Notes: generated from the sequence alone by a model not told the origin. A DNA stretch of 64,000 bases from Pseudopyrenochaeta lycopersici (GCA_003313425.1 NHZP01000022.1:558001-622000), one strand, 5' to 3'. Shown: positions 33,461 through 45,286, counted from the stretch's first letter. Translations and numbers: made by a program.

Positions 33461-34246
33461 GTTGATTCGTTGGTGGGGATTGGTTGGATGGATTGCAAGC
33501 ACGGAGTCACCTAGCGTATCAAAATTTGGAGCTTGGAGGCACTGGTATACATAATTTTCTTTTCAGTGATGATTTTTGCACATATGGAATCTGCATCTCG
33601 CAGTCATTCTTGACAAGGAGAGTACTTTTTATTTTAATATATGATTCCCCTTTTGAAGAGCAGGAGATATTTCCTGGTGAATACTGTATGATCTTGGAAG
33701 CGGTAATTGCTCTGTTTCATAAATATATCGAACGTCAACCCTCCCTTGATCGGGGGAGGATATTGTATATATTTATTCCCTTCTATCCACGACTATAACA
33801 AACTTCTTTTATCGTGACCAACAATATCACAATACATAAGAACACAATAACCAGACAAACTATCGTTCTGTCGCTCCAGACTTACGTTTTCTGCTACCTT
33901 TACAATAAGAGGAGTGTAGACCACAGAACTCGAGCTTTTTGCTATGCTAATAGTGTTGCTGGGAATGAAGCACGAAGAAAAGGGATTGGGAGGGTAAACA
34001 GCTTGCTTTGAATTGTATCGAGGATACGGGGAATGTTTTCCTCAGAGTAAGTAGAGAGATTGAAGATTGGAGATTTATACAGAGAGAAACCCGGGAAAGA
34101 GATGGATGGTATTGATGACAGTATACAGATATAGGGGCCATGCTGAATTTCTTAATATCTGCCACGTTGTTATATTCATACAGCTGGTTCAGTAGCGTAC
34201 TCACACTACCAAACCATACTCTCTAGCACCCTCTATCATCTCCTCC
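33461..34246. other. Convergent intergenic region
   Basis: About 790 bp between the stop codons of the DUF4211 gene and the GNAT gene. AT-rich, with no gene-like structure seen. It must hold both 3' UTRs. Confidence 0.55.
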
Positions 34247-35000
34247 TCAACCACTCTCCCCCCTCCCCTCCGGCCGCCACACCATCCTAACATCCACAAC
34301 CCCACACACCTCGCCCTCCCACACCCTGCAAAACCCACTCCTCTCATACATCGCCGTCGCCGCCTCACTCGCCTCGAGCACCACCGGCACGCCGTCGCCC
34401 CGCGCCAGCTGCTGCACCTCGCGCACAAGCATGGAGCCTGCGCCGCGCCGCTGGAAAACTGGGTCCACAGCCAGGATGGCAAGGTGCCAGTATGGCGCTA
34501 GGTCAGTGTACGAATGCGCTTTTGCGGATTTCCGCAGGTACGCTGAGACGCGCGTGTTGTCTACGGCGTTGTCGAAGAAGCTGTGGTAAGAGAGTTCCCA
34601 GTCGAGGAGGTAGCGTTCAAATTCTGAGTGTAGAATTAGTTCCAATTCAGTTTCTCTGTTCCGTCGTTGAAACGGCGGATTGATAATGAGTTTTCCTACT
34701 CTTGAACAATGAATCTTGTGTCCGTGGCGCGGCTTTGAAGTCAGATACTGCGTCGCCTGCGACTCTTTGGAAAAAAGCATAGCCCATGATTTCGTCGTCA
34801 TCTGTTACGGCGACGAAGCCGTGGCAGCCTGGCCGGACGAGACGGGAGCGAAGGCTGATGAGTTGGTAGCGGCGGAAGTCGTCTGGGTGTTCATGTAGTC
34901 TAGGGTACAAAAATGCGTATAGCTCATCGTTTGCAAATGCGGCTCCTGCGATGTTCGCAATTCTTGGGATGTCGCTGCGGGATATGGGCCGAATATGCAT
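34247..35000 (-). CDS. GNAT-family N-acetyltransferase
   Basis: Two exons, 35000-34700 and 34623-34247, across a 76-nt intron (GTAGGA donor, CTAAT branch, CAG acceptor) give 225 aa. The N-terminus MHIRPISRSDIPRIANIAG is the usual beta1-alpha1 start of a GNAT fold. GFVAVTDDDEIMGYAFFQRV forms the central strands. In exon 2, LAILAVDPVFQRRGAGSMLV contains the acetyl-CoA pyrophosphate-binding motif Q-x-R-G-x-G/A, and the sequence VVLEASEAATAMYERSGFC is the conserved C-terminal motif. Acetyl-CoA-dependent acetyl transfer is expected; the acceptor cannot be predicted. It resembles the stand-alone fungal GNATs rather than histone or ribosomal acetyltransferases. Confidence 0.88.
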
Positions 35001-35287
35001 TTCGATGGTAATTTGTCGTGTTTTGGATATCTGAAGTGAATTTGAGAGGTCAACGGTTCGGTTGCCTAAATAATTTTTACCGAATTAGGTTGCATGATGA
35101 TGTCGCATTCAGCGAAGACAGCACAACTTTCTTTATCTGCGATAGCCAAAAGTGGTGTTTTTGCTTCGGAATTAGGTCGCAGCTTTTAAGAAGGGAATAG
35201 ATGGCTTTAAATGGTGCTTTACAAATGCTAGATGAACCCTGCAACACCTGACGCCTCGCATACCATAACTTTGACACTCGATATCAA

Positions 35288-36608
35288 CTACACTCTTAAC
35301 CGTCTAATAGCCGCCTGAACAACATCCCCATTCCGTCCGTCCCCTTCATCAGCACTGCCCACCTCAGGGCTCTTATTTCCTAGCACGCGCTTATCCGGTC
35401 CAGTAACGGTTTGGCCTTTGGCTTGCGCGAAACCGGCGCTTCGCTCATGTGCCGGGTTAGAGGAATAGAACTCGTCGATGATGGGGTGAATCATGACCGT
35501 TTGCTTGGAGATGGTCAGGGTACTGTTTGTGGGGACGGTGACCCAATTATCTGGTCTTACATTAGTACACCTGCTATCAAGAAAGGCAAAAGGAATGCTG
35601 CATACCTCGTTCAAAAGTCAATGGCTCGCTCGCAACAAGAATGATATCAGATCCCTTATCCCTTCTCTCCATGACATAATTCCTATCCTCTTCTTCTGAA
35701 GCTGCAGTCTTGTCTGATTTGGAGTCCCTCAATTGCTTCCAACTTGTGCCACTCGAGAAGAATAAACTCGCCGCCTCGTCGGTGGTGCTACTCACATACC
35801 GCGAGCACACCACACTCTCCCCATCCGTCACTGCAAAGTTCAGAAGTGACCGACTATCCTCATTCCCCATGCCTTCAGTGCCGACAACATCCTTGATAAA
35901 CCCATTAATTCTTGCCACAGTCTTCAAGAGCGCTTTTCGCAGTACTGTATGTCCGAAGCCGCCCGGTCCAGGCTCCCTGTTGGGACTGTGTCCAGCCTTG
36001 TCCAAGCAGTCGAGGAAGAGGGCAAATGCCCATTCAGAGTCAGTGGACCCTTGCACGAGGGTGAACCATTGCTCGTTGAGACTGAGCGCGAGACGGCGCT
36101 TGATTTGCTTGAAACAGCCTATGCCACCGTTGTGCATGAACATCAGGCTCTTGTGCGTGAAGGGGTGGCAGTTGGAGTCGGAGAGGTTGCCTTCGGTGGT
36201 GGCGCGGACGTGTGCGAAGATGAGGGAGGACGTGGTCTTGGACGCTATGCGCGATAGGTTGATGCAGTTCCATGCTGGGATCGTTGATGTGAAGACGCAG
36301 GGCTCGGGACCGAGCGAAGGACAGGTGTAATAGCCGATTCCGAAGCCATCGCCGTTGTGTGGGCGGCGGCGGTCCTGCGGTATGTTAGTTCTGGGAGGCA
36401 AGGGATGTGGTGGATGGCCCTGGAAGTGGTTCGCAGAGAGAAACGCACCAGACGGAGGCGTGAGTCGAAAGACTGTGTGAGGATGGAGTGCGAGGGGTTG
36501 AGAATCAGCTCCGAGAGGAGGATCTCATCCTTCCCCTTGTATACCTGCGTTTGTGAGCTGCATGTTCGATGCGTCACTGCTGCAGGTACGTACCATGAAT
36601 CTGCACAT
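35288..36608 (-). CDS. DUG3: DUG3, glutamine amidotransferase of glutathione degradation
   Basis: Four exons: 36608-36594, 36544-36449, 36374-35606 and 35550-35288, giving 380 aa. The first exon is only 15 nt and encodes MCRFM, so the class-II amidotransferase nucleophile Cys2 sits on its own mini-exon before a 49-nt intron with a GTACGT donor. Exon 2 continues VYKGKDEILLSELILNPSHS, exon 3 has PHNGDGFGIGYY, FAHVRATTEGNLSDSNCHPF and LMFMHNGGIGCF, and the last join restores PLTFERDNWVTVPTN. DUG3 works with the DUG2 peptidase as the cytosolic (DUG2-DUG3) complex that removes the gamma-glutamyl group from glutathione. Without the mini-exon the protein would lack its catalytic residue, so this start is required. 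Confidence 0.93.
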
Positions 36609-37543
36609 CTTGGGCGTTTTGGCGAGCAACTTTTATTTCCAAGACCGCAGTATACGTAAAGGGCGCGTCAAGGAAGAAGAGCATGTACAAGCCAGCCGTT
36701 GAGCAATAGCAGTGTGTTGGCCGTCGGTTCAGGGCGGTGTGATTGCGATGATTGCGCCATCGGTCCAAGGCATGGTGCCAGATATCATTCCAGTGTGGCC
36801 ATCATCCAAGCAATTCGAGCAACAAAAATGAAAGCACGAGGCATTTACTTTCATTAGGAAAGATGCATACGGCACACGCGACTGGGGACGCTATCACACC
36901 AAAAGATACAGATGCCCCCCACGCTGCGGCAGTTTGGCGGGCGGAGCTCCATCCGCGGGGTGCTGTCTTGGCGGCACTGTCAAGGGTGCATGACGTGTGG
37001 GTCTGACCATCAATCACAAGTAGCGCATTACAGACATGGTCAAATATGTGAGACCGAATGCTCGGTATTGTATTCTTCTACCTGGCTGGTACGAGCGTCC
37101 TTTACGCTTCTGAGCTCTACCAGAGCAGACTGCCTGGCCAGATCCTGACCATTCTCTTCCTTCGAATAGGCAAGGGCAAAAGGCCAAACAAGCAACGCCG
37201 AGGATATGATGCGGATAAGATGAATTGAAGGGGTTACATGACGGTGTATCATTGAAGGCTTCGTGAAACTCATTGTAAAGGGGTGACTCCAAAGTGGAGC
37301 CCGGGAAGACGGGGGTTTTTGCGAAGGAAAGCGAAAATCCTTTGCAGCGCGGGCGCTTGTGACAGTCCCAAGTATCATGTTTCTGAGTTGCAAAAGTGAA
37401 CATGATCTCCAACTGGACTCGGGTTAAGGGCGGGCGCGGCCGGCTTGGCCGCGATGGCTGCTATGTATGACGGGATACAAACGGTATTGCGTGCAGCCCC
37501 ATGGCTCGAACGACTTCAAACATGTCTACGGACCCAGGTCCGC
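36609..37543. other. Intergenic, 935 bp
   Basis: Between the DUG3 start and the importin alpha stop, both minus strand. Overlapping short ORFs around 36750-37400 on both strands show no domain. No repeats or RNA gene seen. Confidence 0.55.
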
Positions 37544-39471
37544 TTACATGTCCATCGAGTCGCCGCCATTGGCAAAGTTGAAGTTTTGTTGCTGCTGCTG
37601 CTGTTGCGCGTTGCCGGCGCCGAAGCCGAAGTGGCCCTCCTGGTTGACTTGGGGACCGCCCTCGGCCATGTTCTCGGCCTCGCCCTCCTCATCTGAGAAG
37701 TACTTCTCGATGATGTTGTAGGCCTTCATGTAAATCTCCTCGTTGGCGTTGTTCTGGCACTCGTGGATCTTCTCCATGCCACCAACCTCCTCGATGAAGA
37801 GAGCATATCGGTTGATAGGCTCGCCACCGGCACCGCCCTCGTTGGCCTCCTTGTCCATCTCGCCGACCTTGAGGATGTTCTCGAGGCCATCCAGAGCGAC
37901 CTGGATGATCTTGTTGTCAGGGCACGCAAGCAGGTCGCAGAGAGGCTTGATGCAGCCCGACTGCACCAGGTAGCGAATCTGGGCTGGCTTCTGCAGACCG
38001 CCCGAGGTAGCGTTCGAGATGGCCCAGCAGGCCTCTTTCCTTGTCTTGAAGTCGCCGTTCTGGAGCAGGTGGATAAGCGGTGGGATGATGTTGGCGTCGA
38101 TGACGGCCTGGATCTGGGTCGAGTTGCCGGCGGTGACGTTGGAGATGGTCCAGCAGGCCTCCTTGCGGATGCCGTCCTTGGTGGAGCTGAGCAGAGAGAG
38201 CAGGGCGGGCAGAGAGCCGCAGTTGATGATGACCTGGGTCTGGACGTCGTCGCCCGTGACAATGTTTCCGACGGAGCGGAGCGCGGGGGTTTGGACAGAG
38301 GTCGAAGCGTGCATCAGCAGCTCTACCAGCCGGCGAGGAATGCCCGCCTCGATGACGGCCTGGATCTTGTCGTTGGAGCCGTCGGACAGGTAGGAGATGG
38401 CCCAGCAGGCGTCGATGAGCACCTCGTCGTCGAGCGAGTATACGAGCTTTGCGAGGACGGGGAGGGCGGGCTGGATCTGCGGTGGGGGGTTAGTGTCGCT
38501 CAGAATGCGGGAGGGGCGATAGTTGTAACTATTGTTGTAACTCTCAAGCCACAGACTATTGTTGTAACTCTCAAGCCAAACCATTGTTGTAACTCTGAAG
38601 CCACAAACTAATGTAGAACAATAACAAAAAATGACAGGGGCCCACGACTCACCGTCTGCCAGTCTGGCTGGGGCGTCTTTCCGCGACAGAAGTTGCTCAG
38701 TGTCCAGGTGGCATTCCGCAGCATGCTCAACTTGCGGCTGTCCCCAAGCAGGGCCAGCAGCGGGCGGAGAGCGCCGGCCTGCAGCACAAAGTCACGGCAT
38801 GCGGGGCTGTCGCCAGCAATGTTGCCAAGGGCCCAGACGGCCTGCTCCCGGACGTCTGGCTCGTGGCTGCTGAGCAACTCGACGAAGATGGGGACGGCGC
38901 CGGCCTCGATGACGACCTGCGTCTGCTGGGCGGAGCCCGAGGCGATGTTGGTGAGGGCCCAGGCGGCCTCGAACTGCACCAGCGTGTGTGGGGAGCGCAG
39001 GAACTCGACGAAGCGGCTCACGACGCCCGTCTCGATGACGCGCTCGATGGGCGGGTTGCGCTCCTTGGACAGCAGCTTGCGGAACTTGGTCGTCGCCTGG
39101 ATCTGCTCGTCAATCTGCTCGGAGAAGACGCCCTTGACCATCTGGGGGAGCTCCTCGTTGAGCTAGCGCATTATGTCAGCCTGGTGCTTCTCTGTGGCAG
39201 CGGTGCAGGGACAAAGCACGGCATGGTGGGGTATGCGGACCTGACTCTCGATGTTGCCGCCCTCATCGTCGCTGTCGGGCGCAGCGCCCAGCGAGGCACC
39301 CGGCTGGTCCCGTCCGGAGATGCCACGGCGCTTTGCGAGGTTCTCCTCTCGCTTCGCCCGCCGGATCTCGACCTGTTGCTCCTCGCGGCGGCGGCGGAGC
39401 TCGTCCGGCTTGAAGGCGCTCTTCGCCTTGAACGTCGTGCGGCGGTGCTCGGGGATGTACTTGTCGGCCAT
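37544..39471 (-). CDS. SRP1: Importin subunit alpha (karyopherin alpha)
   Basis: Three exons (39471-39241, 39162-38653, 38476-37544) give 557 aa. Importin alpha binds classical nuclear localisation signals and links cargo to importin beta. The N-terminal importin-beta-binding domain reads [20 protein letters not shown] followed by an [17 protein letters not shown] run. Ten ARM repeats follow, with the NLS-binding Trp/Asn arrays clearly visible ([86 protein letters not shown]). The C-terminus has the exportin-binding acidic region and a run of seven Gln. Intron 1 uses an atypical GTCCGC donor. Intron 2 (176 nt) carries a tandem repeat. High GC at third positions produces long antisense ORFs, which are artefacts. 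Divergent from POT1. Confidence 0.95.
38531..38609. repeat. Minisatellite in importin alpha intron 2, three copies of 25-27 bp
   Basis: Three near-identical units (38531-38557, 38558-38582, 38583-38609) each start ATTGTTGTAACTCT and continue with an AAGCCA(CA)-type tail. Units 1 and 3 differ at three positions and unit 2 is two bases shorter. A partial copy (AGTTGTAACT) precedes them. The array accounts for almost half of the 176-nt intron and makes it the longest in the window after DCN1 intron 1. Confidence 0.9.
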
Positions 39472-39841
39472 GTCTGCGGCGACGCTGCGTCGATGTGCGT
39501 GTGGTGAGTCGGGGGGAGGGGTGGGAGCAGTGTTTGTTTGCGGAGGCGATTAATCTTTCTTATGCGTGGGGCAGGGGATGTGAAAAGGGAAGCGGCAAAG
39601 CGCAACCCGCTAGCGTCTGTTAGCCCTAGTCCCGCTTCCCACTGGCCTGAGCGCGTCTACTGAGCAACCAACCGCGACTCTCTCCATTGCAGACGGGCTG
39701 AGTGCCTGACACTGCACCGTCTGGCCGATTGCCCCAATGCCAAACTTGAATCCGGGCGTACAATCCTCCCGTTGCTCTGCATAGCGCCCACCTTCTCTCC
39801 GCATGCATAGCCTCTCGTCACGCTAACCGCTTTGGGCTGCA
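39472..39841. promoter_or_regulatory. Divergent promoter importin alpha / POT1
   Basis: 370 bp between the two start codons of divergent genes, so it carries both promoters. No specific element is recognisable. Confidence 0.55.
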
Positions 39842-41738
39842 ATGCCTCTACCCAACGGCTTCACGGCCATCAAAGACCGTGCCGGCGAAGGCAGAGTCGT
39901 CAGCTTCATTGGCGTCATAGTGAGCACTAAGGAGCCTCACAGAAGCAGGGGCTCAGACTGGGTTTTGGACTTCACCCTCCAGGATGACTTCACTGCTGGC
40001 ACCGTGGGCGGCTTGTCCACGGTCAACTGCCGCATGTTCAGGTCTGCACTCGACAAGCTTCCCAAAATCTCCGGCCCAGGCGACCTTGCCATTGTACGCA
40101 ACTTCAAGCTGAGTGCCTGGAAAGACCGCCTTGACTGTGTTAGCGAGAACAAGGCGCAGTCGGGAGTCTTGGTCTTTCCTGCCAGCAGGGTCCCGGTTCC
40201 AGAGCTCAGTCAAGCCTACCAGCTCGGCAACCAACGCCTCCCTTACGATGCCACCTTTGGGCTCAAGGGCCCCACTGTCCAGGAGCAGATGGCTGTCATC
40301 CACTTGAAGCATGCCGCATCTGGCTCAGCCGGGCAAGTCCAACATCACGCTGCAACCGCCTCTTTCAAGGCCCCACAGCCACAGAAGCTTTCCTTGATCA
40401 AAGATCTGGACTTCAATCGTTTCTATGATGTCCGGGCCCAAGTCGTGAATGTCTACTACACTGACAAGGCCACGGTCGAGTTGAAAGTGACCGATTACAC
40501 AGCCAACAAAAACCTCTTCTACTACGCTGATCCCGACAAAGAAGAGGACTATCTAGTCACAGTCAAGGGTTGGAAAGGACCATTTGGACAGCTGACCCTC
40601 AACATCATCCTCTGGGAGAGCAATGCCGCCTGGGGCCGCGACAACGTCTCCGTAGGCGACTACGTCTACCTCAGGAACATGCGGACAAAACTCTCGCCCG
40701 CCAACAAACTCGAAGGAGCAGTGCATCAGGACAGAGAAAATCGAAGTCAGGTCGATGTTCGCAAGCTGGTCAACCAATCAGAAATTGATGAGATCAACAA
40801 CCGCAGAGAGGCTTACGAGAAGAAATACGGCAAGAAATCAGCTCTGGACGCCTTACAACATGTATCAGCCAAATCCTCGTCACGCGCTTCCGCATCATCG
40901 AAGAAATTAGAGAAGCGACAAAAAGTACGAGAACAGAAGAATGCAGAACTCAAGGAGTTGGAAGAGATCTCAGCAAAATGGGAGGTAAAGCGTAATGGCG
41001 TGAATGCCAATAGTACGTGTCTCTTTATATTAACGACACATGAGACTGACCCTTACAGTCAAAGCTGCCTTCCCGGAAATGAAGCTCTCCACCCTTTCCG
41101 AAATTATTTATAACCCTCATCTCAAGGCGAGGACCCAAAAGTATAACGATTTTACACTCCCATTTGTCAACGTCAAGCATCGATCGCGTGTCAGAGTGGT
41201 CGACGTGTTCCCTCCCGAGGTCAAACTCTTCGCGCATAAAACGCGTGATCCATCCTGGAACAAGAGGACGAAGAAGCAAGGGCAGAACAACGGCCAAACC
41301 ATAGATCGTTGGGAATGGGGGTTCGTACTCCTTCTCGAGGATGCCAACTTACCTCCCAATACCGTTTCGGAGAAGCTGCGCGTCGTGGTAGGAAACGATG
41401 TCGGCCAAGGTCTACTGAGTCAGAATGCCCAGGAGTAAGATGATGAAAATGGGAGTGTTGAATTTGACTGACACGCTTGCAGTCTTTCAAAGAAACCCCG
41501 AATCGTCAAACAGCTGGAAGAACGACTTTTTATTCTCTGGGGTAATATGCTCGAGCTGAAGACTGAGCTGAGAGACAGAGACTCGGATCTTCCACTCCCA
41601 CCTGGGGATAATCGCCTACAGAATATGCCCTTCGATTGCTGCATTGAGGAATACGGGCACGAAGTACCAATCACCAAAGCGAATCCCGCAGGTTATCAGC
41701 GTATGCATAGGCTTGCACAAACTTTTATTATGATTTGA
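39842..41738 (+). CDS. POT1: Protection of telomeres protein 1 (Pot1)
   Basis: Three exons (39842-41012, 41059-41434, 41483-41738) give 600 aa, with introns of 46 and 48 nt. Pot1 binds the single-stranded G-rich telomere overhang, caps the end and controls telomerase access. The N-terminal telomere-binding OB fold reads EGRVVSFIGVIVSTKEP, RGSDWVLDFTLQDD, and MFRSALDKLPKI. A second OB fold begins near residue 180 (FYDVRAQVVNVYYTDKATVE, then VSVGDYVYLRNMRTKLSP). The C-terminal part, presumably the Tpz1-binding region, contains FVNVKHRSRVRVVDVFPP and ends with FDCCIEEYGHEVP and RMHRLAQTFIMI. A Lys/Glu coiled stretch around residues 320-385 links the two halves. The family call rests on overall pattern of the OB folds and C-terminus. 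Confidence 0.87.
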
Positions 41739-42401
41739 GGAAATATGGCAAGTTACACTGTCGATGAGCAATCGTCATCGCATACTTTGGAGCAAAGCAG
41801 CTGCTTGTTAAGCTTGATTTACATGATACCCAATGAGCCTTCAGTAATTGATATTACGACTATATGAAAAACATTTTCGAACGTTGAGAGTTATTTTACA
41901 AACATATGCTCTGGAGTTAAATATCAGCGGAGCCTGTGTTGTACACACTGGCGATACCAAAGGAATACATTGAGTGCCAGTCGCGATTGAGAATGCCATC
42001 TCGACTACTCAAAATAGTATCTATTTAATTCACCTGAGCGCGAATTCCCATTCCACGTAATTCTGTGTTTTGGTGAGCGAGGGCCTAAAATGGCGTTTGT
42101 TGGATTGCGTGATTCGACGTGCTCGGAGCATCATGTCACCCATTGTCACCGCAACTTTGGAAACAGAACCCTCGCACCTTTTTCTTTTGTCAAGATCAAA
42201 CAACTATCTGACTTTCAATAGGTTATTCAATTGTGACGGCAATTGAGGTATTGTGGTATTACGTCTAGAGAGTGGTTTGGGTTGAGCAAGAGCTGCGGTT
42301 ACAACGTAGTGGCTGGGATTTGAGGGAACGTTGCGATACCGAAGACTACCTGGACATCCAAGTCATTAAATACCTCCAAGGCCATCCAGTTAGCCACCTC
42401 T
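41739..42401. other. Intergenic, 660 bp
   Basis: AT-rich spacer between POT1 and the UPF0643-like gene, both plus strand. Nothing beyond expected terminator and promoter content was recognised. Confidence 0.55.
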
Positions 42402-43358
42402 ATGGCTCCAGGAATCGATATCTCGCTGCGTCGGCAGGACGATGGCATAATACACATTGCTGGCCTATCAACAAAGTCACCTAAAGTCAACATCACTGAA
42501 TTATCCCCAACACCGTCTGAGCTCAATAACAGAATCCCTGAGTCCAGCACATTAGTTCTCAATCCTGCATTCATAACACAAGAATTTGACTTATTGCGCT
42601 TTGAGGCTGCGGCATTCGGTCAACTTCCCGTCACCAATAATCCTCTCCTGACCCCCAACTCCACAATCTCAGATTCAGACTTTCCAACAAAAGAAGAGAA
42701 ACAAAGGAGTTCCATATCACCAGCCTACTCAACCCTCTTAATATCCTCTCCCTATAATAATCCAGGCCACTACCTCAACCTCTCCACTCTCCCCACAGCA
42801 TCCCGTTTATTTGCAAAGGCCCTTACCGCACTGAAGCCAACAATACCAGACTACGCAACGGCACCATACACTGAGTCACTCAACTTCTCCACCGTCTTGG
42901 AAGTGCTCCGGGATCTGGCCAACGGTGAGGGATTCACGTGGGCAGAGACGTCCTTCTACGTAGTCACGTTCCGCAGCAGGTTAAAAGATGGCATTGACAA
43001 CGATTGGCTGTACAAGCTGGATTATGAGAGCCATAGGGAAGCATGTGAGAGTGGGGGGTTGTTGAAGTATTGGTTTGGGAAAAGTGATGCTGAGAGGCGA
43101 AATCTGGCAACTTGTAAGTCTGGCACTGCATTTCTAGTGTCTTCAACAAGGATTTAAGGGCGCAGAGTTGAGACTGATTGATTGAATCTAGGCTTCTGGC
43201 ATTCTAGACACGATGCCTATAAAGGCGGTCTGGGGCCCTGGCATAAAAAAGCCAGAGCTGCGGGTCGAGAACTCTACGAGACTATCGTCTTCTCTACGCA
43301 TCGCTTTACGATCCTTGATGGTGTGAAGGGATTCACGTTTGAGGATTGGAAAGAGTAA
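42402..43358 (+). CDS. UPF0643-like protein of unknown function
   Basis: Two exons, 42402-43113 and 43192-43358, joined over a 78-nt intron (GTAAGT donor, ATCTAG acceptor) give 292 aa. The C-terminal third carries the blocks I associate with the fungal UPF0643 family: ACESGGLLKYWFGKSDAERR, NLATCFWHSRHDAYKGGLGP across the splice, and a final RFTILDGVKGFTFEDW. The middle part (about residues 90-200) has NNPGHYLNLSTLPTASRLFA and WAETSFYVVTFRSRLKDG. No signal peptide or membrane segment, so probably cytosolic. No biochemical function is known for the family, and none can be inferred from neighbours. Gene structure is well supported; the family name comes from remembered similarity and is moderate. 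Confidence 0.8.
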
Positions 43359-43656
43359 AATCGGCGTTCATGCAAGGAAATGGATGGGCAATTACTGTAG
43401 TTTTCGGTTGGCGTTTCGGCGAGGAGGAACATGGAAGTGTTCTTCCAGGCGCATGCGTATCCAGAAGTGTGAAAAGGCAAAGAGGCGCATATCAGGCGTA
43501 CGGGACATGGTGGAAATCGTGGCAAGGTATACTGGGCTGATTATAAGCCTGCAACACTAGATCATAGATGAGGAAACACTTGCGACCAAGCCGGTGTTTT
43601 GTAAACTCGTATAGGCACTTGCCTAATGCTCACAAAGATTCAACCACCAAATGCGC

Positions 43657-45286
43657 TCAACTCACAATATAGCTCACACCACATAGTACATACAGAATCG
43701 TAATCACACCCGTACCCAACCACCCTACTCTCCGCTCATTGTACGCCACCCAGAGCCCATCGATAAACGGGAAGAAGCGCGCCAGGATGTTGGTCAGGAG
43801 CCAGAATGCGGCGCAAAATGTTACCCACACAGAACTCATGTACCAGAATCACTGCTCGATTCTGGTGGGGAAGAAGTACTTCCACGCCGAGACATGGATG
43901 GCGCCGTAGGCCATGGATGCGCCCCAGAGAACCATTCCAATGACGAGGGATTGTGTGTGCCGAAGGAGACTAGCGTTGGGCCAGTAGAGGGAGTGCGGCT
44001 GCAAGAGTTCGCTTGCGTAGGGGATTAGGTGGCCTGTAGTTTCCGGGGCAGACTCAGGGGCTGTGCACTGAGGGCGTGAAGCGGGAGCGCAGAGCTGGGT
44101 AGGCGGTGATAGCCTCAGCTGCAAGTCTCCTTCGCTCGCATGCTACTTCTACTTCATCTTCTGGCATCAGGGATGAAGCTTCCCGGTCTGGGTTCAACTG
44201 TGCTTTGGGACGGGCTCTAGAATGGCCAGAGATGATTGTGTGAGCGGTGTCCAATCGATGGATAGTAAGACGTGTCTCGTTCTTCGCTGTATTTCCATCA
44301 GTATCCTCGGAGTAAGTTAGTTTCTTCACTTCCAGTTTGGCGTTCAGGAATCTACTGAATCTTCCCACTGGTGGGTCTCCACTCATTCGACTCGCCAAGA
44401 ACATGTGCATCGCCAGCGACCATACCACCTCGCCACGTAGCAGCGTTGGCGAAGTGATTTGGCGAGGGTTGTGCCACCAAATCACATACATCAGTAGTGC
44501 ACACACAACATGAGCTACGGTGTGCACTTCAGGGAGGCTTGTTGGGAGGTTGACAGCTGTGCGCTTGATGACCTGCACAATCATCCACCCAGCTTGGATG
44601 CAGACAAGAAGTTTAGCGAGACCGTCAGCCTTGTTTTTGTCTTTGATATCAGAGGGAGATGTGTCTGGTAGATGTCCGCACTGCGCGAGCAGAGCAACGC
44701 CTTTGGCTGTTAGGGTAAGGTGTTTAGCACTTCCGAAGAGACATGCATGCCGATCATCTATGTCGTCCAGATCGATGGCGAAGCCACCCATAGTACCATA
44801 GAAGCCGTGGGTGATCGTTCATGGTGTCTGTTGAGCAGGCTCCGAAACGTTTGCAGCAGATACTAGCGCAGTCTGAGGCAGAGTCAGTGCTGTCCCGAGC
44901 TACTGAACACTCTTCAATTGTACCTTTCTACTTTGACACTCCTTGATATCTGCAGTTTTCCTCGTCACTCCGACTTCGTGACGCAGCTGCCTCGCAGAAG
45001 CCAACTGCCTCCATGCCGTAACGCACCATCTGAACTCTCTAAGCAATGCCCAGCCCCTTTGTTTACCCTTTTCACCCTTCGGAGGAACATTCAAATGGAC
45101 AGCCGAATAGACGCACAATCCAAGCGTGGCGAGGCAACTGATGAGGAGCGAGATGGTATTGCGTTGATTGTCTTCTCCCACAAATCCCACAGTCTCTGTC
45201 ACATTAACGTTGCCGATGCCGAATGCGGAAACATTAGGAGCGAGGAAATTTAGTGCAAAGCTAATCAGACGTGGTCCAGAAGTCAT
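43657..45286 (-). pseudogene. Pseudogene of a fungal multi-pass integral membrane protein
   Basis: Recognisable member of a common Pezizomycotina membrane-protein family (blocks LISCLATLGLCVYSAVHLNVP, THGFYGTMGGFAIDL, LLAQCGHLPDTSPSDIKDK, KLEVKKLTYSED, RRRLAAEAITAYPALRSRF, ASMAYGAIHVSAWKYFFPT, FCAAFWLLTNILARFFPFID). Breaks seen: a TGA at 44821-44819 where the family has Trp, just after a probable 96-nt intron (44923-44828); an extra C in a CCCC run at about 44057-44060 that shifts frame before the last third; and a second TGA at 43851-43849, again at an expected Trp. About ten residues of the usual APE-containing segment are missing near 45016-45030. Both nonsense changes are TGG to TGA. Probably no longer functional. 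Its original function is unknown. Confidence 0.82.

Noticed and set aside
37763..38611. 282-codon plus-strand ORF opposite importin alpha, with a second of 214 codons at 38863-39507
   Set aside because: Mirror images of GC-rich third positions in the ARM-repeat exons. Composition is Asp/Val/Gly-rich as expected for antisense translation, and the importin reading is certain.
42301..43358. Acetyltransferase call for the 292-aa protein
   Set aside because: No acetyl-CoA-binding motif is visible; the C-terminal blocks fit UPF0643 better.
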